64,000 nt of DNA, from contig SCHM01000003.1 of assembly GCA_004123355.1 (NCBI GenBank), positions 4,421,058-4,485,057 on the forward strand, read 5' to 3'. The position numbers were made by a program, and so were the translations under genes. Below the pieces are notes generated by a model. It saw nothing but the letters and a program-made list of their open reading frames with translations. It was not told where the DNA came from and searched no databases. The DNA is from Amphirosellinia nigrospora (Eukaryota > Ascomycota > Sordariomycetes > Xylariales > Xylariaceae). Of this stretch, positions 35,439-46,419 are shown piece after piece (position 1 is the first letter of the stretch; the number at the start of each line of letters is the position of its first letter).

Positions 35439-35928
35439 ACCTTTGTGCTTCATGAAAGTAGAGTGATCATAGTGTGGTATTTGGTGGTGTAGGTGTAAAG
35501 AGGTGTCGTTACTGGAAAGGGCTTAGTCCCAACCCTAACAAAGCTACTACGTATATATGGTGTAAATTGCAAGTCAGCTATTATGGGTCTTGTAGTAGTG
35601 TAGAATGTTAGAATACTTGTCTACCCTCAATAGCGTCGCGTTTGATACTAAGAAAGCAAGAGTGTTGTGAATCCATAATAAGGCTGTTTTATAATACAGA
35701 AACTGCTCATCGCCACTTCACTGCCCCTGTTCAGCGTAGATTTCAAAAGCGCCTTGCGGATTCCTTACCAAATTCCCCCTGCCGGTACGAGCCCTAGCGC
35801 GGCGTTATTGATGATCATCTTGGGGCCTGTACATAGTTAGTGTACCCAGTCTACTACCTGGTTGCTTTTTCTTGATCCCAATCAGACTGCAGTAGTGCCG
35901 TACGCCTCAGCTCGCAAGGGTTTGGACA

Positions 35929-36180
35929 TGCGTAACAAGGGCTTATGTTAAAGTGAGAATTTAAAGTTCGATTCAGCTAATAATCTCTTTGAAGTCTCTA
36001 GGTTAGGGGCTCTAGTTTCCGCCCATGCCCTCAATTTATAGGCGAATTCTAGGACCTTTGCCTCCTCGCAGACCTCCGAGATAATGAGTCCTCGAGAGGG
36101 GTCGAGGCTATTCCGACCAATGTTATTATTATACCCATGTCCCAGGACTCTGTGTGGTTATGTCCTGTGGCCCCATATAC
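35929..36180 (-). repeat. Family D LTR fragment
   Basis: This is the reverse complement of the family D LTR at 39122-39460 over about 250 bp, sharing the segments around CCCATGCCCTCAATTTATAG and CCTCGAGAGGGGTCGAGGC. It lacks the far end. Confidence 0.65.
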
Positions 36181-36411
36181 CATCAAAACTCTACGACTTA
36201 AAGGGCGAATGGTATAGCTACAAAGAAATCCAAAAAAAATAAAATAAAAATAAAACTTTAGCAATAAATAATATTAGAAGACCTAGAAATTATTATATGA
36301 GTTTTATTTGAAATTTCTCTTTTGATTCTATCTTTTATAAGCATTAAACAGATAGAAAAGGTAGCTCTCACCAAAAACATTTATTGGACCAACCAGGCCT
36401 CTGTCCACTCC

Positions 36412-36652
36412 TGCTCGCACATCAACTTTCAATAAAAACTAGCCATTTCTAGTCAAGAGGCTTGCCATACACTCCACCGCCCACCTCCCCCCCTTTTAAC
36501 CCATTTTGTATAGACATCCTGGCATACCATCGTGGAATCCACTTCTTTAGAGAATCTGCTCTTTGCTTCTGACCACCCGCTCGGAATTGCACTTTTTGAC
36601 TGCGGCTAGTTTGATGTTTGATTCTAAAAGTTGATGTGCGAGTATCTAACCT
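36412..36652. mobile_element. Non-autonomous TIR element, copy 2
   Basis: The ends CTCGCACATCAACTTTCAA and CTAAAAGTTGATGTGCGAG are the inverted repeats of the 34660-35138 element. The body is about half as long and diverged, but shares CTAGCCATTTCT and CACTCCACCGCCC. Confidence 0.7.
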
Positions 36653-36951
36653 ACATTATCATCTTGGAGACTTGTACTTATACAATTGCTCCAACCTCTG
36701 ATGACAGATCATGAAGCCGGTCGGCATAAACACTTCCAGTTATTAATGCCCCAACTTTCTGGCCACGTAATGAGGCCTGGCTTGTCGTACTTGCCGATTT
36801 GTATAACCCGTACGAAGTTTGCCATCCCTAGATGCCTACACCTCTGGGGAAATCACCATCTTGCTGGGACGGGATGGCACGTTCTTTTATCCCTCGCAGC
36901 AAGCAGCGAAGCATCCCAAAGAACAGAGCCTAGTGCGTAGTTTCAAAGCAA

Positions 36952-38026
36952 TTGATTCAGGCCAGTACTAATATATTCAAGGCTAAACTTTCTTTCCACA
37001 TCGAAGTTACCGACGTTAGGCCTCCAACTGAGCTCCAGACACAATGCTGCGACCGATACAATACGATCAGGGAATGCGACATGACAGCCGTTTTCGATCC
37101 CGACGAAAAGAGAATAAAATATCGCGTGAAACTCTTGAAAGACTCATGCAGGCGAGAACATTTCGAGAATACCCATGCGAATCAGTATGTTTAGAATGGA
37201 TATGTGTTCCAAACTGCCAGCCATATCGGACCACTCATCGCATAGTGGATGTCACGGAAGTTAAAACAATATCATTTTACCATAATAGATGCTCGGATTC
37301 TCTAACCCAACTTTCGGAGTTGGAACTCCTACTTGTTAGATCGGCTCTAGGTAGCTTCATCTCTACACCACCTGGAAAGAGTGAACGAATTCACAATCGG
37401 GTCTCAACATGGTTGAGGGGCAAATCTATTAGGAGGGTACGAGCAGGCTTACATCAAACACCTCTGGCCGCAATTCCCTTAGGTGACTGCAACTGGTTGA
37501 ATAGTGAAAGATGGGAACTTGTTTCGCGAACACTACTAGAATAGAACCTGCCGTTTCATCGTTGCAATCACCATCCAAAGCACCAGGCCGACATGAGTTT
37601 GAACCCAGTGGATCACGGGGTAAAACCCGCAAAGAACCACAAGGCTATCCGGAAATACAGAATAGTCGCGAATTACGGGATGCTCCGACTTCAAAACTGG
37701 ACCAATCCCGGGAACATAATGGAAAAGTCACGGGTCCATTTCTAAACGGGGTTCCGAGTGGAACAACTCGCGGCTCACGGTCCGGCACCCAATTAGAGTG
37801 CGCGAGTCGGCCTATCAGCTCTACCTTAATTGCAGGAAATCAAGCTTATAATGACGACAGCGGAAACGTTTACGGGGTCGTGAGCGCTTCTGATCTTGGG
37901 ATTGAGAATTTACCCTTCCCGGATGAGTATTGGTTATGGGATGAAGTGAAACAGAACTATTACCACGACGAAATAGACGTCAATGGTCATCGAGTCAAGA
38001 TTTGGTACCCACCCGAATTCGATTAA
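36952..38026 (+). CDS. Unknown fungal protein, frame interrupted
   Basis: I do not recognise this gene. Two long frames overlap on the same strand: 37044-37544, basic and Ser/Leu-rich with a Cys-containing start (YPCESVCLEWICVPNC), and 37511-38026, hydrophilic with a low-complexity middle and an aromatic, acidic C-terminus (FPDEYWLWDEVKQNYYHDE, then IWYPPEFD). The tail recalls the conserved ends of many fungal hypothetical proteins. One missing base near 37530-37545 would join them. An earlier frame, 36952-37194, may be an upstream part or noise. No signal peptide or membrane helix is seen. It lies among LTR remnants. Confidence 0.4.
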
Positions 38027-38289
38027 GAATCAGACGAATCTAGCTTAAGACATGGCTTCCTACGCATATTTTAATGGACTTATACCGGCAGAAGCTACAG
38101 CTGACACCATAAATGACATTGGTACGGCAAGAGGTAATTTCTAGCATGTTAAGGAGATTAGCCGCGTTCGGCCACTTCTCCCACAAATAACCCTAAGTAT
38201 ATATTTAACTTGTTAAGAATTTATTAATAATATGAACCACTAGCTATGGAGAGTCCTAAACAGCCGTGTGCTCCAATCCCGTCTTTCGA

Positions 38290-38454
38290 TGGTTGAGACA
38301 TCTAGAGGCAATAGAAGGGGTATAGGTCAACCCAACCTCGCGTAGTACGAACCCCTCTCGAAGAGCCTAGGACCGGAGGTCTGAATGGACTTTGGGCGAG
38401 GTAGCTGAAAAGAACAATGAATTCCAAGCACTTGAGCACAAGCCCTTGCCACAC
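38290..38454 (+). repeat. Family D LTR fragment
   Basis: Its second half ends ATTCCAAGCACTTGAGCACA then AGCCCTTGCCACA, like the complete family D copy at 39122-39460. The left limit is approximate. Confidence 0.5.
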
Positions 38455-38584
38455 CTACGGAGTTGGAGACCTCTGCTTTATACATCCACATAGTGTTGCT
38501 GCTGCCACGCGTGGCAGAACCCCCTCTTTAAAAACTCTACCATCGAAGAACCCACCAAAGGAGGAGGCGCTTGGATCTGGCATA

Positions 38585-38714
38585 AACAAGGGTGTAGGGC
38601 GAGGTAATATTGTGAATAGAAATAGGAAATCGGAGACCGCATAGACTACAAGGTAATTAGTAGCTAAATATATACCCCTGTATTCCAAGCACTTGGGTAC
38701 AATCCCTTGTCACA
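38585..38714 (+). repeat. Family D LTR fragment
   Basis: A GGGCGAGGTAATATTGTGAA segment and the end ATTCCAAGCACTTGGGTACA then ATCCCTTGTCACA match the 3' part of family D. It abuts the family A LTR at 38718. Confidence 0.5.
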
Positions 38715-38717
38715 TAG

Positions 38718-38866
38718 TGTCAGGAACCTCGTAGGGGTAGGGTGTAGACATCTGTTGTTGGAGAACCAGTGAAGCCATCTCCGTGGGTTCTACGTAACTA
38801 CAGGACTATATACCGAGAGTCTCTTTGTGTGGTCTGATCCGTGTGCCTAGACCCCTGTTCCTGGCA
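38718..38866 (-). repeat. Solo LTR, family A
   Basis: It runs TGTCAGGAACC...TTCCTGGCA, reverse-oriented, with flanks CATAG and TATAG (4 of 5 match). Confidence 0.75.
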
Positions 38867-38871
38867 TATAG

Positions 38872-39528
38872 GAAGTCGAGGCCTCGTACAATGTCACACT
38901 CGTATAATTTAGACATACGTACGAAGTTATCGTGAGTCTCAAGGAGACACCGAAGCTGAACTCAAACACCGAGACACTCAGTCTCCGGCTACATAAGTCT
39001 CTATTGAGGTCTACGGAGGTCCGCGCAGCTATAGGAAAGAAAAAGAGAATTCTGAGCATAAAAGGGCACGGAAGCCTCCCTCTTGGAGCATATAAAACTT
39101 AGACCTTCAAGGCACCTTTGGTGTTACACGGACCGGCCACAGGAATATAGCTATAGTAGCCACACAGACTCCTGGAGAATCCTGGAAGGCCGATATCACG
39201 CCGATCATTTTCGTAGGCTGAGATATATATATATATTAGCTCAATAACATTAGTTAGAATAGCCTCAACCCCTCTCGAGGAGTCATACTCTCGGAGGCCT
39301 GTGAGGAGGCAAAGGTCCCAGAATTCGTCTATAAATTGAGGGCATGGGCGAGGTTACATTGAAGACAGAGTAAAGAAACCGGAGCCCCTGGAGACCCTAA
39401 GAAATTATTAGCTGAATTGAACCCCAAATTCCAAGCACTTGAACACAAGCCCTGGTCACATTGGGTGCCATAGTTGTTTATCATTCAAATTGAGCCAATT
39501 CCAAGCCCTCTATCTGAGCCTTGTGACA
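38872..39528 (-). repeat. Family C LTR copy split by a family D insertion
   Basis: The parts 38872-39121 and 39461-39528 together match the reverse complement of the 32488-32856 LTR, including GAATTCTGAGCATAAAA and the end CATAGTTGTTTAT...CCTTGTGACA. The stretch between is a family D LTR. The outer left end of family C is missing. Confidence 0.7.
39122..39460 (+). repeat. Family D LTR nested inside family C
   Basis: TGTTACACGG...CCTGGTCACA, 339 bp, interrupts the family C copy. The flanks TTTGG and TTGGG match at 4 of 5 bases. Confidence 0.7.
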
Positions 39529-39905
39529 CCGTAATTGATGTACATGGAATAGGACCTTTGCCTCGATCAATAACATCAATTCTGATAACTGTGCAGGTAA
39601 CCAATAGAAGAAAACATTTCTCCTGTTGCCTGGGTGGTCCGGCTAACCAATTTTCCTCTACCACGTATCCCCTTAATAAATACCTAGGTAGGCATCTCGC
39701 TAGCCTAGTCCCCGCCTAACCGATTCCTTCAATATAAACTGCTACTATTGTGCGCTTGCGCAAATTAGTTGAGGATTAAATATTAGGCATGACGTTTTGA
39801 GATAGATAGCGGCCCGGCCCGGTGACGCACCGCATACCTGGGTAGATTCTGAAACAAAATTCACGTGAACCGCACAACCACCCCTCCACCTGAGCTTCGT
39901 CGACT

Positions 39906-40823
39906 TTATTTCGACGTTGTGACTTCTTGACCTTCGGTTTTTGTACTGGGCGGTGGGCTGATACTTGTTGCCTCCGAAGCAGAATTTGATATTCCGCTAA
40001 ATACTGATGGTAGTGAACTTGAGGCTTGGGAAGAAGCGGACTGGTGTTCAGTAGCTGATGATACTGAGGACTTGTTGCCGAGCCCCACCGAGCTTGTTTG
40101 TCTGTCATGAAGCATGCGGATTTCTGCTAACCATCTGGCCTCACTGGCACCTTTCCGATGACCGTCTTCGTCATGCTTCTTTTGCTCTACAATCTATTAG
40201 CAACAAAGTTTCCCGATGGCTTCGATTGATGTATGGTAACGTACCTTTAGTGCGACGACTATCGAGAATTACAAGCGTCCGGTTCCCGTTGGGCGAAGTG
40301 TCTTCTCTGCCGGGGTTAGTCCCAGCAGGTCTTGAGAGTTGCTTTAGACCCCAGAGTTTAGGAATAAGGTCGAGCTTGTGAATTGCCTGCCTACCAAGCA
40401 ATAAAAAGCCACTTTCCTGAATATCGACAACGAGCACAGAAAATGTTTTCTGGGATACGCCGAACTTGGGGAGAGAAACTCCGAGATTGGTGAACCAAGA
40501 GGCGACCAGGGGCTGCCCGTTCAGCCATTTGAGCTCCTTTCGCTTGAGCATTGGTGAAATAATTAATCGAAGACGCAGTGCAAGGTCTAAGGCTATCAGA
40601 GAATATTTGGAACCAGTGTCAATGATGCTTTCCTTAATCTCCTCGGTGTGCCCGGTACCGTTGATAACCGTGACAGGTTGTTGAACGAGGTCACCAATGG
40701 GGTCCTCATGATCGCTCTCGTACTCGCCGACCATATATGTGTGGAACCGGTGAGTGATATCGCAACATGAGCGAGGCAGTTCCCGTCGTCGTCAGAAGAG
40801 TCAGTCTTGTTGAAAGACGCCAT
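39906..40823 (-). mobile_element. Orphan retropepsin-like aspartic protease fossil (LTR-element kin)
   Basis: A minus-strand region with a retropepsin-like domain: a DTGS active-site motif at about 40610 and the hydrophobic LLLGRQA flap-to-C-terminal strand about 70 residues later, followed by a Ser-rich tail. No reverse transcriptase or integrase lies nearby and no LTR pair frames it. It looks broken, with about two breaks. It could be a remnant of an LTR element or of a stand-alone fungal retropepsin derived from one; age cannot be judged. Confidence 0.55.
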
Positions 40824-42493
40824 CCGATTCGGCGTAAATGATTCGAGTGTATTGTTTTAGGCGGTGTTCTAACGCTAAAGGCGCGTGGAAATAGGAAGGG
40901 TAAGTAACCAGCGCGACTAGTAACAAGTTGACTATTGATGATCAGCATTAGCTATAGTCCTCGTCCCCTCGGCATATTGATTGGCACACAGCCAGTGCCC
41001 AATCAACCCCACGATGTTAGAAGAAGGACTGACAGGAGTACCCGACGCTTCCGAGTTTGGCCCAATGATGAGACGAGAGTCCCGCGGCCAATGTTGGAAC
41101 CGTAAAGATCCGCGGATTGGACAGACTATCAAGAAACACAAGTAGCCGAGAAGAAATCGCAATGACGGCGTGGTAGAGGAGACCGGTACTGGTTGAGTGT
41201 CACGGTGATATAGTTGACCGAAGGAGAGGGTAACGAGAGCCTACTTGATGCTCGACTCGACTAGTATTGTCAGGGCTATTTTCAATAGTGTCCAGAGAAG
41301 GGTTGCGGTTTGAATAATCCTAATGGGCAGGCGGTTCTTCATTCGTTGGGATGCTGACAACCTACCTTCACACGGCCAGGAAGAATAAATAGACTCCATT
41401 TTGCGGAGTTGGCAGCGGCTTACGTACTTTCACCTTGTTTTGAAGTTTATATAGTTCCCTAACTACAAAAATGTATCTTTGAACGCGTACAGGGCGTGCT
41501 GTGATGGTAAAAGGCCTTGCATGATTGGTGGCTTCAACATCAACCATAACAATAGTAGCTAAATTGGTGAGGTGGAGCACCAAAACTAGCCTAACGTACT
41601 CAGCTTGGAGGGTTGATATTGTGAAGGGATAGAGGTAATTGTCACGTATTTGTGGATACGATCTAGCATAGGAAGTGAACCAGTGCACTCTCCAGAGGGG
41701 CTCAAGTAAAGTGTATTCAGATGATCTAAAGTAGAAGTTCTATATACTTGGGATAAGTGTGTCAAGATCCTATGTATAGTAAACGATCACTCGGACTATA
41801 GTTAGGGCGAGCTCACCATAGACCCACTTATCCGTGACAGTAATTAATTGATATCTACGCACTCAATAGGGACTCGCACACGGATTGGTTTGAACGTATA
41901 TATTGGGGGAGCATGAGCAGCTATTCGATGCTTGGTCGCTGCGCTTTCGTCGTACCGGGCTAGGACAAGCTGTATAGTTGTAGCCGGCCAGCAACCAGAC
42001 TTCGAATAGCTACCTAGACTAAAAAGTAAAATAAATACAACCTAACGCAGTTCCCCCCTCTTTCCTTCCAGCCCATGGCTACTACCGAAACTAAAACTTA
42101 GGGCGGCGGGCGGGAAATAAAAACCTCCCACCACGACTAAAAACCACCTCTTTCGTGGGAGGTGGAAAAGTGAGGTGACGAGGAAAAGTCCCTTATACAG
42201 ACTCGCGGCCCCGGGTCTGTGCGGGTGCTAGACCTATTGGGTCGTAGAACAAATTATCATAGTCGTCTATAAGTGAAGCCATATAGGCACTGGTGTCCAT
42301 CATTCCTACTACTTGTACATGGCCAACCCTTTCTAAAGCACCGCCAGGGGATCCATCAGACCTCACAAGATCATCACTCAACATATACACCAAGCCGAAT
42401 ACCTTTTGTTCCATTAATGAGCTCAATGGGTTGTGAGTGTGTGACCCTACTCTCATCCGGCTTTGAAATAATAAGCCTGAACTGATATCTCGG

Positions 42494-42633
42494 TGCCAGG
42501 AAACAGGGATCTGAGCACAAAGAGACTCTCTGTATATAGTCAAGTAGTCACATAGAGCCCACGGAGATGACTTCACTGGTCCTCTGTGCAACAACAGATG
42601 TTTACACCCTACCCCCTTACGAGGTTCGTGACA
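42494..42633 (+). repeat. Solo LTR, family A
   Basis: TGCCAGGAAACAGGG...GTTCGTGACA, in the same orientation as the 24.9-kb fossil's LTRs and not AT-converted. A target duplication is not clear. Confidence 0.75.
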
Positions 42634-43609
42634 CCGGAGAATGGAGTACTTATCCATCTATTAGCTGCGGCTTTAATCAAATAATATCTGGTGTGCTGTC
42701 GTCGATCATAGTTTGTAGTGAATTGAAGAGAATCACCGACATCAGGGGTTGTACTTACGCAGGTAGAGGACCGGCGAGCTATGCTCAAGCCCGCTTGCGA
42801 GGATATCCCTCCATTACGATTCTCGTGTTGAGCAGTATCTCGCCGGAGCTATCGTTTGTATAGCTGCTGAGCCTAGTCTTACTGTGACTCATGTAAACTA
42901 AGCCGGCGGCTCAACAAATACTCCATGTTCGGGCTGCTGCAGCAGCAGGGAATGCTGGGTAGGGTTTCCGAAACAACACTATTCCTTCAGTAGCTTAGTT
43001 CGGTGTCAGTCTCCAGGATTAAATCAATAGCGCCGTGATTAGGTTGCTGATCACTTAGACTAAAGAAAAATATCAAGTTGGTAGGTAGATATCTTTACAT
43101 ATAAACATAGAGTTACAGAGGTCTGTGCCAAAATGCTGAGCATTAGTTCAGGGCTGGCAGCTCGGCAAGTAATAATTTCGGGCCGCCATCCATAGGACTA
43201 GGTATGCGCTTAGTGTTAGCGGGGTATACTAAGTACGTAGCTAATGCTAGCTGCAGCGGAGCTAGGGTATGGCCTGCCGGCTTGTCGCCGGTCCGAAAAT
43301 CTGCTTGCCGAGCTGTTATCTCTTTAAATAGCGTTTCGGCACCACCTGAGTCAGTACATAGTTCGTTCAACCTGCACTATCCCTTTAAGTGCCGTTTCGG
43401 CAGAGTGTCTTTCGTCTCTCGTGATCGTCGTATGTTCTTTCAGACGGTCCTGGTGTTGTCGATATCGGGCTCTGGCTTGGATCGACGATACACTGTTAAA
43501 GAATCTAATTTAGAATCGTCGTTGATCCTATTATCCAGCTTACTATGCTGTAGTTGTTCCTCTTCCGCTTTCAAATCTTCACTTATAACCATCCAGCGCA
43601 GGATATTAT

Positions 43610-43786
43610 TGTCATGAAGCCTATCGCGAAGCCACGATACCCAAGCCACAAGTATGAGCCACAATACTACGGAGACAAAGGGATCATCTGTATATAGCCC
43701 AGTTACGTCTACGAAGGTAGATTTAGAGATCTTCGCGCAACAACAAGTATAGATGACCTACCCCATATATCACAGGGTCCTTGACA
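43610..43786 (+). repeat. Solo LTR, family B
   Basis: TGTCATGAAGCC...GGTCCTTGACA, 177 bp, with a perfect 5-bp target duplication ATTAT on both sides. Confidence 0.85.
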
Positions 43787-43891
43787 ATTATGATGATGTT
43801 CTGCCTGGGATATATCCGATAGTCTTGAGAGCTCTAACTTGAACTGGTCGGGTTATGTAATGTCATGTGGGCGGTGCTCCCTTCTCTGTAA

Positions 43892-45663
43892 TTATTCGCC
43901 CGAGGGCCCCTGAGAATCGGTGAAGGTGAGTGACACATTTTCTATGAGTTTAGGCGCATGGGGTATAGAGCCTGGGTCTAAAGGTCGCGTTTGTGACGCT
44001 TCCGAAGTGACGCAATTATGATCTGCTTCGGTTTTCAATTCATCGTCTAAAGCGGGCAATGAAATGAAGGATATATCTTTGATATGTGCTACAATGTGGT
44101 TCTCGAGCAGCCTGGCCAAGCCACCACGATCGCCCTTGCATCCAAGGATACTAATCTTCCCAGGAACTTCCTTGCAAACGAATTCATCACGAAGGGCAAA
44201 TTGTTGCTTCTTGATTGCAAACGCCTGAAGCTGAAGGTCGCTTGACTGTTTCTTCCGGCCCGGATGTAGCTCAGAGCCCCTCATATGTGCTTTCCAGTCA
44301 ATCTCGTTATCAAATTCTGGTTGGGTGCCCAATATTATAAAACCAAGTCACAAAATGAACTTTGCGTGGCCAGTTTGTTCCATGAGTCGTCTCCATATGA
44401 TGAACCCAGTCTGATCGGTGTGTGAAAAATTCCCCAGGGCATTGGACGAAGAGACATATGTACGGCTGAAGGTCTCCATCAACGTGATATCTATGATTGA
44501 AAGCCAGTGGCACAAAAAACACATCGCCTACGGATAGATAATATCATACTCCCAAAACTCTATCGATTGGCTACCCTGAAGTTCTCCCGCCCAAAGCGAC
44601 TTTCGGCGATAAGGACAGAGTATATGACGTTCTCCCGGTGCTATCTTCGGTAATGATGTATATCTCTGCGACAAGGAGTCTTCTCGTAGTGATGTCCGAA
44701 ATTGGTTATAGATAATAAGGCTTATTCTGGCGGATGTATTTGATAGCTAGTTGTGGTCTAGTTTAGAGGCTTGAGTAACTTCGGTCGCAGCTCCAGGCCA
44801 CTTTGGTAATGTTCTAGTTTCATCGTAACAGATGGCGTGATTCGCGGCTGCGTAGGGTGTTGAGATTTTAGAAACTGGTCTGGCGGTTCGACTACTGGAA
44901 AGGAACACTTTTGCTCTCACCTGTCTCGCGGCGAGCTTTTTCTCGTGACTGTTCCTTTTCAGCGTTATCTTCTGCCGACCAGCAATCGTAAACCCGATGT
45001 GTTCTCTAAGACTTTTCCGCGTTTTCAGGAACTTTCATTTGACGTAAGCAACGGCTGTGCTTTTGAATAAGATTTTTTTCATCAGTTGCAAAATTGAGCA
45101 GGCTTTCCTCCCCAAATACTTACTTCGCCGATGCCTTCCGTATCGCACTTGCTAATAAATGTAATATGTCGAGTGCAGCACCGATACTTAACATTGACTA
45201 ATCCCTTTCGGACTCTTTCGGCGGAGCCTCTGCGCATATTCGTTCTACTTTTGGACTTGTCAGCCTCATTGAAAACTACAACAAGACAGCCGCGAGATGG
45301 GCAATATACGCATTGGCGAACATTTCTCTCAACCATCTCGAGGAGGTCCATTATCATCTCTTTAATCTCAATATAGTCCGCTAGTCGATCGTCAAGAGAT
45401 ACGCTGACGGGGGTAAGGGCACCAGTATAGTCCACCCAAAAGGCAAAACTGTTCTTTTAACCGGGTAGATCTCGCCGAGTCGTCGTAGAGACGCCATCGT
45501 CGTGTAAATCAATAACAACATCAGCATCTCCCAATCGTTCAAACGCATGATAACATATATCTGTTAGGTCGTACAGGGCCGTATCAACCGAAGCCAGCGG
45601 CGAGTTTGGAGGCACTTGATCTTCCAATTCATCTTTGCTGACCATGTTACTAATGTAGCACAA
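43892..45663 (-). CDS. Fungal C2H2-type domain protein (NLR-associated family)
   Basis: Member of a large fungal family with an N-terminal helical region and C-terminal C2H2 fingers, often encoded near or fused to NACHT/ankyrin proteins. Seen: AFWVDYTGALTPVSVSLDDRLADYIEIKEMIMDLLEMVERN (45435 downward), a middle with GERHILCPY near 44620, then DLQPYICLFVQCPGEFFTHRSDWVHHMETTHG, WPRKVHFVTWFYNIGHPTRI, FDNEIDWKAHMRGSELHPGRKK, and a last block LLENHIVAHIKDISFISLPALDDE. The frame shifts several times and the CPLC expected after DEFVC is altered. Given base losses elsewhere, this may be a working gene, but it could also be decaying. The start is most likely ATG 45645 or 45663. Confidence 0.65.
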
Positions 45664-45853
45664 GGAGACGGCTGGGTCAGCTCACCCTTCTGCATGGAGG
45701 GCTTGAAAACTTGTCAAAAGGCGTGCTAAATCATCTCCCTAAGAGTGATTGTGTCCGCAGAGCATTCTCTAAGACGGTAATTCAGGTAGACTAGGCGATT
45801 ATATCATTTAGAAATGGGTAGATATTAGTGTAAACGGCGCCGCAGGAACACCA

Positions 45854-46419
45854 GTGCATTTCAACTCCAAGATTACTGTATCTTATTTTCTGGAGGCATC
45901 ACCGCCCCAAATGTCATCTGCACCTCAAGCACCTACGGCGGAAAAAACGGCTGACAAGCTGCTATTCGTAGCTGCTTCCAATGAAGGTGGCAATAGGAGC
46001 AGGTCTCGCCCAGCTAGAAGCTCAGGTGTGATATGCGTGCACGCCTGCGATAGTAAGAGAAACAAAGGATTAATGAAGCCGAGTCCGGAAAAAAAAGGGG
46101 CTTCAACTTCTCTACGCTCGGCGTAGGTGTAGAATCGAAGTGGAAGGGACAAACCGATTATAAGTTAGGTACGTCCTTTGCGACGCCTATCGCAGCTGGA
46201 ATCACAGCAAATGTTCTCGAGTTCGCAGACTACAAATATCATTAATCTCCCGGCAGCATGAAACAGCTGACAATGAAGGGGGCCATGTGCGCTGTGGTAG
46301 CGGATATGTGTTCGGAGAGAGACGGTTATGATTATCTCCAACCTCAAAACCTACGGTTCTATGGCAGGAACTTAGACGATTTCGCAAGACATATTCAGGA
46401 CACGATTGAGGGACCATAG
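45854..46419 (+). pseudogene. C-terminal fragment of a fungal subtilisin-like protease (S8)
   Basis: Only the last third of a fungal subtilase is recognisable: KLLFVAASNEGGNRSR, SSGVICVHACDSKRNKGLMKPSPEKKG, then, after a shift at the A8 run near 46090, FSTLGVGVESKW, and LGTSFATPIAAGITANVLEFADY with the catalytic Ser in GTSFATP. The frame ends at 46419 after YDYLQPQNLRFYG. The Asp and His catalytic regions are absent upstream, where the divergent C2H2 gene begins within 200 bp. So this is a 5'-truncated remnant rather than an enzyme. Related subtilase domains occur in fungal NLR proteins as effector domains. Confidence 0.7.

Larger units (their letters stand above)
34255..36951. other. Repeat-rich region without recognised genes
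   Basis: It holds two copies of a TIR element and solo LTRs of families B and D (listed separately). A poly-T run lies at about 35219-35237. The remaining sequence shows no gene. Confidence 0.45.
40824..43891. other. Repeat-rich region, no confident gene
   Basis: The frames at 41368-41688 (-) and 43204-43617 (+) show no family resemblance. The minus-strand frame 42193-42657 overlaps the family A LTR at 42494-42633, so only its part below 42490 could be old gene sequence. A family B LTR lies at 43610-43786. Confidence 0.4.

Noticed and set aside
38502-38517. 16-bp palindrome CTGCCACGCGTGGCAG
   Set aside because: It recalls the hairpin island at 26.5 kb but stands alone, without the other arms or shared flanks.
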